Below, one piece after another: positions 8,227 to 15,724 of a DNA stretch of 35,558 bases. Each line of letters opens with the position of its first letter. Position 1 is the first letter of the stretch. The stretch is taken from positions 1-35,558 of the forward strand of contig SYOC01000397.1 in assembly GCA_005804965.1 (NCBI GenBank), written 5' to 3'. A program made the translations under genes and the position numbers. Below the pieces are notes generated by a model, which saw nothing but the letters and a program-made list of their open reading frames with translations, was not told the DNA's origin and ran no database searches. Source of the stretch: Pseudomonadota bacterium (GTDB taxonomy: Bacteria; Desulfobacterota; Binatia; Bin18).

Positions 8227-8571
8227 ATGAAACATCTCAAAGCAGCAAATCAGAAAGCAGAAGCCGTTGAACAGGCGCAGGCCAAGCAGCCAACGACTCA
8301 GCAAGCTGTGCAAGAAGACGTCGTTGGCATGGCGATGCCGGGCGGCTGCACGACGGTGTTCAACCCAGGCTGGGAAGCCAATATGTGGGGTGGTACCAGC
8401 GGCATGTGCTCGCCGATGGAGGCTGACCTCTTGAGCTGCGCCAACATGTGCTGGTGGCCAGCGCAGGTGCCGGATAGCCTGCAATCGTCGCCAGAATGGG
8501 CCAAAGCGTGTTCTGGCTCGAATCAGGAAGATTGGAAGAATTTTGAAGTCATCTTTCCCAAGGTCAATTAA
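8227..8571 (+). CDS. qhpC: QHNDH gamma subunit precursor (CTQ peptide)
   Basis: A 114-residue ribosomally made, post-translationally modified subunit. A Gln/Ala-rich charged leader of about 34 residues precedes a core that aligns with known gamma subunits. Spacing assigns Cys41-Glu50, Cys61-Asp67 and Cys75-Asp83 to the three thioether cross-links, and Cys71-Trp77 to the cysteine tryptophylquinone cofactor, within CANMCWWPAQVPD. Leader removal by QhpE near Gly34 is inferred from alignment offset. An extra Cys95 has no partner in the known scheme. The ATG at 8227 has AAGGAG six bases upstream. There is no Sec signal, which agrees with export by a dedicated ABC system. Confidence 0.95.
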   Translation: MKHLKAANQKAEAVEQAQAKQPTTQQAVQEDVVGMAMPGGCTTVFNPGWEANMWGGTSGMCSPMEADLLSCANMCWWPAQVPDSLQSSPEWAKACSGSNQEDWKNFEVIFPKVN

Positions 8572-8590
8572 GATGTCGGCGAGGAGAACC

Positions 8591-9685
8591 ATGACGCGCT
8601 CCACACGACTCTCACTGGTCATCGTCGGCGTAATGGGCGTGCTAGCGCTGGGTGCGCCGCGCACGGCAGGGGCGAAGTGGTATCTGCTCGCCTCCGCTAA
8701 TCCCAATAACATAGTTGTCATCGACACCGAGACCGATACTGTCGTTAAAGACATTGCGTTAGAGGGCAAAGGCCCGGCGATGAACATCGCCACCAATCCT
8801 GCCCATCCTCAGTATGCCTACGTGGTTAACGACCTCGCGCGTTCTGTTGCCATGGTCGACCTCGACGAAGGCAAACAGGTGACGAGCTTTCCGCTGACGA
8901 GCGGGAACGAACTCGTGCGCACGATGGCCATCGACGTGAACGCGCAAGGGACGCATCTGTTCATCCACGAAATGCCGGTGAAGCAGGAGATCGGCAAATA
9001 CGAGGCGCAAGAGAACCGCATCCGGGTGATTGATCTCAAGACCAACACGACGGTACGTACGTTTGCTGCGCCGCGTCAGGTCATGGCGCTGGCGTCGTCG
9101 CGGGACGGCAAGCGGCTCTACGCCTTTAGTGTCGGGCAAGACATTACCGTTTTTGATATCGAACAAGGCAAACTGATTGATACCATTCCCCTAGTGAATC
9201 GCAATATCACCGGCATTGCCAGAACCGACGGCCTGCCAGCGTTCAACCTCTATCAGGAATACGACCACGTCCTCTCGTTTGGTACGGTGACAGTCGATGC
9301 TTTCTCGGAGAAAATGCTGCTTGGCATCGCTTCGTTAGACCTCAAGCAAACCGACCCTCAATTGAAAGTCACGGAATTACAGCCGTTCACAGCAGAGAAC
9401 TACGTGTTGACTGGCGCACTCGCGCCCAAGACCGGCAAAGCCTACTTCAGCTACAACGGCTTGTGGCGAGTCGATCCAAAAACACGCAAAGTGGAAAAAT
9501 CGGTGCAACTGCCGAATACCATGTTTGCACCCTTCATGCATCCTGAAGGGACGAAGCTCTACTGTGGCAACAACTGGCACGAGATCTTTGTCTACGACCC
9601 CGAGTCGTTAGCATTGCAGAAGCGTATCCCCCTCGGGCATACGCAGAGCGGTAGCGGTGGTGGCATACGGTTCGTGAAGCGGTAG
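8591..9685 (+). CDS. qhpB: QHNDH beta subunit, seven-bladed beta-propeller
   Basis: A 364-residue exported protein with signal peptide MTRSTRLSLVIVGVMGVLAL, cleaved near TAGA/KW. The rest is a YVTN/NHL-like beta-propeller with recurring units such as VVIDTETDTVV, VAMVDLDEG, IRVIDLKTNT and ITVFDIEQG. QhpB holds the gamma subunit in the periplasmic heterotrimer and shapes the active site. I chose the ATG at 8591, with GAGGAG at 8581-8586. ATG 8573 and an earlier start at 8543, inside qhpC, are also in frame. It begins about 20 bases after qhpC stops. Confidence 0.92.
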   Translation: MTRSTRLSLVIVGVMGVLALGAPRTAGAKWYLLASANPNNIVVIDTETDTVVKDIALEGKGPAMNIATNPAHPQYAYVVNDLARSVAMVDLDEGKQVTSFPLTSGNELVRTMAIDVNAQGTHLFIHEMPVKQEIGKYEAQENRIRVIDLKTNTTVRTFAAPRQVMALASSRDGKRLYAFSVGQDITVFDIEQGKLIDTIPLVNRNITGIARTDGLPAFNLYQEYDHVLSFGTVTVDAFSEKMLLGIASLDLKQTDPQLKVTELQPFTAENYVLTGALAPKTGKAYFSYNGLWRVDPKTRKVEKSVQLPNTMFAPFMHPEGTKLYCGNNWHEIFVYDPESLALQKRIPLGHTQSGSGGGIRFVKR

Positions 9686-9697
9686 GGGACCGCGATA

Positions 9698-10363
9698 ATG
9701 CCGACCACTATGGTTGCCTCTAACTCTGTTGGTATGACCCGCCGTCGCGTTTTGCAAAGTGCCGCTCTGTCGGCGTTGTGGCTCGAAGCCGCTGAGCGCT
9801 GGGCATTTGCTGCTGAACCTACCGCTCCTCCGCCGATAAGTTTTGCCGATGTCGTTCACCGTCGCGCGATGATTCGTTCCTACAAGAACGACCCTGTGCC
9901 TGACGATAAGCTTCAGCGCTTGTTCGAGTACGCGACCCGTGCGCCAAGTGGTGGCAACCTCCAGCCGTGGGAGTTCATCGCGGTGAAGAGTCCAGATGGA
10001 CGCGCCAAACTGGCGGAGGCTACTGGTAAGCAAACTTCGGTCGTCACTGCGCCGGTGCTTATTGTGACCTGTGCCGACATCCAACGGGCAGGGAAATCTG
10101 GTGCGCGCGGCTCTTTCTTTAGTTTGGTGGATACGGCGTTCGCGTCGTTACTCATTCTGCTTGGTGCGGTCGAGCAAGGTTTAGGTGCGTGTTTTGTTGG
10201 CTCGTATGATCCCGAGGCCGTGGCGAAACAGCTCGGCTTGCCGGATTACATCCGTCCAGTCGGGCTGATTACTCTGGGCTTTCCCGCTGAACGTCCGCAA
10301 AAGCCTAAGACGGCGAAGCTGCCGCTGAGCAAAGTTGTGCATCAGGAAAAGTGGTCAAGATAA
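9698..10363 (+). CDS. Tat-exported nitroreductase-family flavoprotein
   Basis: A 221-residue protein. The N-terminus carries a twin-arginine motif TRRRVLQ (consensus S/T-R-R-x-F-L-K), then a hydrophobic stretch ending near WAFAAEP, so it should fold with its cofactor and be exported. The rest is a nitroreductase FMN domain starting at ADVVHRRAMIRSYK, with the typical APSGGNLQPWEF and a C-terminal PVGLITLGFP. Family members reduce nitro groups, quinones or enones using NAD(P)H, which is unusual in the periplasm. It starts 12 bases after qhpB and likely belongs to the operon. The start is uncertain (9698, 9710 or 9734). Substrate unknown; a redox role linked to QHNDH is speculation. Confidence 0.85.
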   Translation: MPTTMVASNSVGMTRRRVLQSAALSALWLEAAERWAFAAEPTAPPPISFADVVHRRAMIRSYKNDPVPDDKLQRLFEYATRAPSGGNLQPWEFIAVKSPDGRAKLAEATGKQTSVVTAPVLIVTCADIQRAGKSGARGSFFSLVDTAFASLLILLGAVEQGLGACFVGSYDPEAVAKQLGLPDYIRPVGLITLGFPAERPQKPKTAKLPLSKVVHQEKWSR

Positions 10364-10388
10364 TTGACAGAAAAAAGGAGAAACGAGT

Positions 10389-11153
10389 ATGGCAGGATTG
10401 GTTGCAGGAAAAGTCGCCTTGGTGACTGGCGCAGGGTCGGGCATCGGCAGAGCCACGGCGCTCATCTTCGCCCGCGAAGGGGCAAAAGTGGTGGTGTCGG
10501 ATGTCACGGTTGATGGTGGTGAAGAGACGGTCCGCTTGGTCAAGCAGGCTGGCGGCGAGGCCATCTTCGTGAAAGCCGATGTTGCACAGGCGTCAGAGGT
10601 GGAAGCGCTGGTGAGCAAAGCTGTGCAAACGTACGGACGGCTGGACTGTGCGCATAATAATGCCGGAGTGCCCGGCCCCAATAAGATGATTGTCGACATC
10701 ACCGAGGAGAGATGGGACCAGGTCATTGCTGTCAACTTGACCGGAGTATGGCACTGTCTGAAATACGAAATCGCGCAGATGCTCAAACAAGGCGGCGGCG
10801 CGATTGTCAACACGTCTTCCGATGCTGGGTTGGTAGGCGTGCCACGCGTCGGGGCCTATGTAGCCAGCAAGCATGGCGTGATCGGCCTCATGAAAACTGC
10901 GGCACTCGAATATGCCAAGTCTGGTATTCGTGTAAACGCCGTCTGTCCTGGGCCGATTGATACGCCGATGCTGCGCGGTCCCGGTGGCGAGCGCGTGGAC
11001 CGCCTTGTCGCTAAAATGGTCACTGCACAGCCGGGCGGGCGCTTGGGCCAACCCCAAGAAATTGCCGAAGCGGCATTGTGGCTGTGTTCCGATGCGGCCT
11101 CGTTTGTCACTGGCCACGCCATGTCGGTCGATGGCGGCTACATGGCGCAGTAG
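10389..11153 (+). CDS. short-chain dehydrogenase/reductase (SDR)
   Basis: A 254-residue classical SDR, about the standard length. It shows the nucleotide-binding motif TGAGSGIG (residues 13-20), NNAG (90-93), a catalytic Ser in NTSSDAG, and Y157-x3-K161 in YVASK. Asp38 in VVSDVT suggests NAD(H) preference. The C-terminal [13 protein letters not shown] is typical. It is cytoplasmic and oxidises an alcohol or reduces a carbonyl; the substrate cannot be read from sequence. It starts 25 bases after the nitroreductase with AAAGGAG upstream and probably ends the qhp transcript. FabG-like annotation would over-interpret it. Confidence 0.9.
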   Translation: MAGLVAGKVALVTGAGSGIGRATALIFAREGAKVVVSDVTVDGGEETVRLVKQAGGEAIFVKADVAQASEVEALVSKAVQTYGRLDCAHNNAGVPGPNKMIVDITEERWDQVIAVNLTGVWHCLKYEIAQMLKQGGGAIVNTSSDAGLVGVPRVGAYVASKHGVIGLMKTAALEYAKSGIRVNAVCPGPIDTPMLRGPGGERVDRLVAKMVTAQPGGRLGQPQEIAEAALWLCSDAASFVTGHAMSVDGGYMAQ

Positions 11154-11179
11154 AACCTCTCTCTCGACCTCTCAAGATT

Positions 11180-11258
11180 GTCATTCCCCGCGCAGGCGGG
11201 AATCCAGTTTTCTGCTCTTGGATTCCGGGTCGCGGCCTATGGCCTTGCCCGGAATGAC
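11180..11258. repeat. palindromic interspersed repeat (GTCATTCC...GGAATGAC)
   Basis: A 79-base element bounded by a perfect 8-base inverted repeat, GTCATTCC (11180-11187) and GGAATGAC (11251-11258). Inside are GCAGGCGGGAATCCAG and a partner TTGGATTCCGGG. This is the familiar layout of small non-coding repeats (GTCATTCCCGC...GGGAATGAC type) dispersed in many proteobacterial genomes. It sits in the 268-base gap between the SDR and DUF1329 genes. The rest of that gap shows no gene, and no convincing promoter was found. Confidence 0.75.
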
Positions 11259-11421
11259 GGAGCCTACGAGCATCCGGCCCGAGTTGAATCACTGATCCAC
11301 CCTTTCTCCTCTCTCACAGTCCTCCTTGAGAAACCGCGCTTAGTATGCTCTTGTGCCCCCGCCAGAACGAATGTTGGGGACTACAGACGTTCTGCCGGAT
11401 TCGTTCGTCAAAGGAGTGTGC

Positions 11422-12780
11422 ATGCGTCGATTCGTCCCGACCTGTTTTCTGCCCGTGCCTTTCCGTTCTCTGTTGCTGCTGGTGTTCGTTCTCTTTGTCG
11501 CTGGCCTCGGTGCGCCAAGAGTGTTGACGGCTGCCGAATCGCGAAGCTGGAAATACCTTAGCGAGTTGTCGGAAGCCGAGCGCCAGAATATCGACCTGCG
11601 TACCGAGACGCCGCGCGATACAACGCTGTCCTATCTCCCTGCTGAGCCATACCCGTTCACCCCTCCGTATACCGCTGAGGAGCTGGGTTTCCGCTCCATG
11701 GAATTTCCCCATATGGCCCGCTGGAATCACGTGCAGATCGAAGATTTTGGCTCGATCATGCCGACGGGTTACCTATCCACTGGGAAAATCATTGTGCTGG
11801 CCATCCACTCACATCCTGAAGGCTTGGAAAGTTATCTGCGCGCTAAGCCTGGAGAGATTTTTACCCGCTGGCTCTCGCAAGATACTGCACCGCCGGAGAA
11901 CTTGGGCAATCAATTGCTGATGATCCATCACCGCACTGACCGAGAGGCGACCACGAAGACCGACATGTTCGGCTACTCACCGGTCTTACGGCGGGTACGA
12001 CGGTTTCCCCAACCGCGTCGCCAAGATCGTTTTCCCGATCAACCCATCACTTTCGACGATTTCTTGGGGCGAGATGCGTGGGAGTCGACGTGGCGGGTGA
12101 TTGGTACCGACGTGTTGACTGAGACGGTGCGCTTTCCGACAACGCGTCAGACCATCACGCTGATGTCCGGCGATGGCACGATGAAGGACGTATCAGCAAA
12201 AAGTCTGAAGCTGATGGGTGACGCCTATCCGTTCTACACGCCAGAGGGTGGGGTGCCTTGTTATGTGATCGAAGCGAAGGCAAAGCCCGAGTGGCTTACC
12301 GATTATTATGCTCCGCGCATTCTCTACTGGGTCGACCAGCATCATTTCTATCCACTGCGCACTGAAGCCTACGGGCCGCAGGGCGAACTAGTGTCCTTAG
12401 AGGATCGAATTGCGGAGATGTACAACCCAGAACTCAAAGAGCGCGGCTATCATAACTTGATTACTGTGTGGTGGAATGCCCAGCTCGATTTTCTCGCCTT
12501 TTCCGTACACGATGCCCATCGCCGGCAGGAATGGTCGGAGAAAGATCAGGAAGTGTACTTTAACCCTGACTTCATGCGGCGGGTGTGGTTTCCCATCCCG
12601 ATGAAGACTCAGGCCACGGTGCGTCGGCCCGAGGAAGGGTTCCTACGACCCCATCTCTATCGCGATAAATTCCCCGAGGAACGCAAGCTCATCCTGGCTC
12701 CGGAGGTGGAAGCACGTATCCAGGCCCAGGACGCCGCCGGACGCCTCGTGTTTACCGAGGCTCCTAACGTTGCTCAGTAG
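11422..12780 (+). CDS. DUF1329 exported protein, copy 1
   Basis: A 452-residue protein of the DUF1329 family. A signal peptide (MRRFVPTC, then a Leu/Val-rich core) ends near VLTAAES. The mature part has family-like segments such as YSPVLRRVRRFPQP and DFLGRDAWESTWRVIG. The fold is related to LolA-type lipoprotein carriers, and members sit beside DUF1302 beta-barrels in clusters linked to hydrophobic substrates, so a periplasmic lipid or hydrocarbon shuttle is plausible but unproven. The ATG at 11422 has AAGGAG five bases upstream; an upstream in-frame extension to 11353 lacks a ribosome site. A terminator-like hairpin follows. Confidence 0.88.
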   Translation: MRRFVPTCFLPVPFRSLLLLVFVLFVAGLGAPRVLTAAESRSWKYLSELSEAERQNIDLRTETPRDTTLSYLPAEPYPFTPPYTAEELGFRSMEFPHMARWNHVQIEDFGSIMPTGYLSTGKIIVLAIHSHPEGLESYLRAKPGEIFTRWLSQDTAPPENLGNQLLMIHHRTDREATTKTDMFGYSPVLRRVRRFPQPRRQDRFPDQPITFDDFLGRDAWESTWRVIGTDVLTETVRFPTTRQTITLMSGDGTMKDVSAKSLKLMGDAYPFYTPEGGVPCYVIEAKAKPEWLTDYYAPRILYWVDQHHFYPLRTEAYGPQGELVSLEDRIAEMYNPELKERGYHNLITVWWNAQLDFLAFSVHDAHRRQEWSEKDQEVYFNPDFMRRVWFPIPMKTQATVRRPEEGFLRPHLYRDKFPEERKLILAPEVEARIQAQDAAGRLVFTEAPNVAQ

Positions 12781-12813
12781 ATGCACGCATTGGGGCTACC
12801 TTCCTGAACGATG

Positions 12814-12844
12814 ACCGTTCGCAGTCTCCTCGCGGACGGTTTTT
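12814..12844 (+). terminator. rho-independent terminator after DUF1329 copy 1
   Basis: ACCGTTCGC (12814-12822) pairs with GCGGACGGT (12832-12840), with one G-U pair, across a 9-base loop; TTTTC follows. It lies between the first DUF1329 gene and its DUF1302 partner, so it may act as a partial attenuator within the cluster. Confidence 0.7.
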
Positions 12845-12853
12845 CTTGGCAAG

Positions 12854-14434
12854 ATGATGAAAGAGAGAATTCTCCGCATGCCCACGTTTTTGTTGACGAA
12901 CACTCCCCTCAAAGGAATGCTCTTCCTCTTCGTATTTCTTCTCTATCCCGCTCGTGGTTACGCAGGCACGTTGAACGACACGTGGTCGAACATCGACCGC
13001 ACGTTGTCGGTCTTCGACCCGGTCGGCGAAAATGTCAGCCAGCCATTGGAAAAAGCGGTCCCAGCTTTGACCTTCAAAGGGTTCTTCCGCCAGTGGTCGG
13101 ATATCAACGTACACGGGAGCCAACAGGCTGGGTTTCGTGACAAGGATTTCCGCTTCCTCCAGCTCCAAAACCTATTGGAAGTCGAACTGCACTATCAGCT
13201 GACCGATAGTATTGAGATTACTAGCGTCAATCATTTTTTGTATGACGGTGCCTACAACTGGCAGGACTCACGCGGATTGTACGCCCCTCGCTTCAGTGAA
13301 ACCGCACGGCATTACCATCAGCTTGAGCGCATCGTGCGTGAGTTCTTCGTCAGCTACCGTAGCCATAACTTTGATATCTCTGTCGGCAAGCAGCAAATCT
13401 CGTGGGGAAAAATGGATGGACGTTTCATCGACATGATTAACCCGATGGACGTCCGTGAGTCCGTGCAGTTGGAGGCGAGCGATTACGAGTATCGCCGTTT
13501 GCCGACGTGGATGGCCAACGCCACCTATTTTTGGGGTGCGAACTCGTTGCAATTGCTTTACATCCCTAACTTTGAGCAAGAACGACTCCCGGCTCTTGGC
13601 TCGCCGTGGTACCCGCCGTCAGTAGCTCCCAGCGATGCGATATTCAAGAAACGCAAACGTCCGAGCGCTGGCGATTTCGGCGATCACGAATATGGAGCGC
13701 GGCTAGACATCTCCATGGACCCGCTCACCTGGGGGCTGATCTACTTTTACGCGTGGAACGATAACCCGAATTTCTTCATCACCGGCGCGGACACCAGTGG
13801 CAGCGCACTTCGCCCTATTCTGACGCCACGGCATACACGACTCCACCATATTGGTGTGACTGGGGATTACGCTTCTTCTTGGTCCGGGGTGCCGCTGGTG
13901 GGCGATCTCCCCTTCGTGATGCGTATCGAAGGGCTGCTGAGTACCAACGTCAAGTTTGCCGATGCCCACCGACAACAGGCGGCACTGACAGGCGGCGATA
14001 CCAACGGCTACGTTAACCGCGACACCTTGCGTGCGGCTGTCGCGCTCGAATTGGCATTGCCTGAAAACACCACCTTCATCCTCCAGCCGTCGTTGTTTAC
14101 GACTTTTGGTTGGCGCAAAAACTTAGTCAGCAGTGGATTTGGTGGGGCGACTGCCGGGAACGAGTGGAACCTGTTGCCGGTGGTGCATCTGGAGCGACCG
14201 TTTCGCTTCACCCGCGATCGCCTGCGGGCGAGCCTCACCGTCTTTCCGTTTCTCGGCGGCCCAGGGGACAGTTACGAAGGGACGAAAAGCAAAATGGTCG
14301 TGTCGTACAAATTCTCGCGCTTTATCACAGGCCGCTTGATTTATACTTCCTATGACGGTGGCGGGCACCGCAGTTCTTTTGGGCAGTACGAGAAGTGGGA
14401 CAATATCGGTTGGGAGCTGAGTTATGAATTCTAA
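12854..14434 (+). CDS. DUF1302 outer-membrane beta-barrel, copy 1
   Basis: A 526-residue protein of the DUF1302 family. A signal peptide (MLFLFVFLLYPARGYA) precedes the family N-terminus, with KGFFRQWSDINVH, ISVGKQQISWGKMDG and IDMINPMDVRE. Many alternating aromatic strands follow, and the last residues WELSYEF end in an aromatic residue, as outer-membrane barrels do. The likely role is an outer-membrane channel or anchor working with DUF1329 partners. ATG 12854 is listed; ATG 12878 would place the signal peptide nearer the start and cannot be excluded. Its 3' end overlaps the next gene by 11 bases, showing translational coupling. Confidence 0.88.
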   Translation: MMKERILRMPTFLLTNTPLKGMLFLFVFLLYPARGYAGTLNDTWSNIDRTLSVFDPVGENVSQPLEKAVPALTFKGFFRQWSDINVHGSQQAGFRDKDFRFLQLQNLLEVELHYQLTDSIEITSVNHFLYDGAYNWQDSRGLYAPRFSETARHYHQLERIVREFFVSYRSHNFDISVGKQQISWGKMDGRFIDMINPMDVRESVQLEASDYEYRRLPTWMANATYFWGANSLQLLYIPNFEQERLPALGSPWYPPSVAPSDAIFKKRKRPSAGDFGDHEYGARLDISMDPLTWGLIYFYAWNDNPNFFITGADTSGSALRPILTPRHTRLHHIGVTGDYASSWSGVPLVGDLPFVMRIEGLLSTNVKFADAHRQQAALTGGDTNGYVNRDTLRAAVALELALPENTTFILQPSLFTTFGWRKNLVSSGFGGATAGNEWNLLPVVHLERPFRFTRDRLRASLTVFPFLGGPGDSYEGTKSKMVVSYKFSRFITGRLIYTSYDGGGHRSSFGQYEKWDNIGWELSYEF

Positions 14435-15683
14435 AGCGATCACTATACGAACTTTCTTCCTGCTCCTGTGCTGCACGCTGGGGAGCTTCGCCCAGGCCGA
14501 GGACAAGGCCGGTGCTCCGCGCAGCGTCTTCTATCCCTACGCTGATGGGAAGCCGTCAGTTGAAGGATTGGCGGCTGGAACGCGTATCTCGCAAGAGTCC
14601 TGGCAAGCTGCCCAAGCGTATCTCCCAGCGGAAATTCTTGAACGCGTGAAAGCTGGAGAGTTCTCCTTTACCGTGCAAGAGACGACGAATTTGCCAGTGA
14701 GTGATGCCTATATCGAAGCGACGCAGCAGTTTGCTCACCAAGTGCGCATCGGTGCCGACGGCGAATTGGAAGGGTATGTGGCGGGCTTGCCTTTTCCCGA
14801 GATCAATACGTCTGACCCCCAAGCCGGAGTGAAAGCGGCATGGAACATCCGGCATCGCGATTTCGGCGACATGGTACAGATATGGAACACCTTTCGTCTC
14901 GTTCCAGAATCTGGCTCGGCTGATCGTGAAATCGAAAACTACTACGTTGTGGCTTACGGTATGCATCGTCCACCAGCAGGCAATGCCGATGTCAACCGGT
15001 GGGCGAGCGATGGCGTGCTGTTCAAAGAATTCTTCCACATACTGGCACCCTTCGACTTGAAGAACTCCATGAGTCTGAAGCTGCGTTATGCGCGAGATAG
15101 CTATAACGACGACAATTGGTTGTACAGCCCAGCCAGCCGCAAGATCCGCAAAATTATCCTCACGCAGGACGAAGCGTCCTACGACTCGGGGTTTCTCAAC
15201 GAAGATTTCTTCGGCTATTGGGGCTACGTCCGCGCCTGCGAGTGGCAGTTGCTAGGGACGCGCCGACTGCTTGCGCCGATGGGAGCCAAGAAAGCGAATG
15301 CAACCTTCGGCGGACGCGGCAACTGGTACCCTGTCGATCCGTGGGAACTGCGCGAAATGGTGATGTTGCAATGCACGCCAACCGCCAATGGCCACCTGTA
15401 TAGCAAGCGCGTGTTGTTTATTGACCAGCAAACGTTTACCCCCGTCTACGTGGTATTTTATGATCAAGCCGGGAAACATTGGAAGACGTTGTTCGAGCTG
15501 TACGGCGACCCGCAATACAACCCCGGCAACGAACATGTGCGTTCTCCAGTATGGATTGGCGAATCTATGATCGACTACGAGGAGCAGCTTGGCTCCATGA
15601 CGATCATCTCGAAAACGCTCTATAATGTCCCGCTGCCGTCCGAGTTTTTCAACCCTGACCGGATCATGGCGAGAGGACAATAA
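14424..15683 (+). CDS. DUF1329 exported protein, copy 2
   Basis: A 419-residue DUF1329 paralogue. The signal peptide is hydrophobic (TFFLLLCCTLGSFAQA). Family segments include WNIRHRDFGDMVQIWN, WLYSPASRKIRKI, RACEWQLLGTRRLLAP and WYPVDPWELREM. It is clearly diverged from copy 1, so the two pairs are not a recent duplication. The start lies within the end of the DUF1302 gene, so the two proteins should be made together. It probably occupies the periplasm and partners one or both barrels. The biochemical function is not established for the family. Confidence 0.88.
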   Translation: MNSKAITIRTFFLLLCCTLGSFAQAEDKAGAPRSVFYPYADGKPSVEGLAAGTRISQESWQAAQAYLPAEILERVKAGEFSFTVQETTNLPVSDAYIEATQQFAHQVRIGADGELEGYVAGLPFPEINTSDPQAGVKAAWNIRHRDFGDMVQIWNTFRLVPESGSADREIENYYVVAYGMHRPPAGNADVNRWASDGVLFKEFFHILAPFDLKNSMSLKLRYARDSYNDDNWLYSPASRKIRKIILTQDEASYDSGFLNEDFFGYWGYVRACEWQLLGTRRLLAPMGAKKANATFGGRGNWYPVDPWELREMVMLQCTPTANGHLYSKRVLFIDQQTFTPVYVVFYDQAGKHWKTLFELYGDPQYNPGNEHVRSPVWIGESMIDYEEQLGSMTIISKTLYNVPLPSEFFNPDRIMARGQ

Positions 15684-15724
15684 GCAGTGCTGAGTACCGA
15701 GTGCTGAGGGAGGAAGATCGTAAC

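Noticed and set aside
7846-8796. 316-codon open frame antisense across qhpD, qhpC and qhpB
   Set aside because: Covers three well-identified genes and an inverted repeat; the translation has no recognisable motif.
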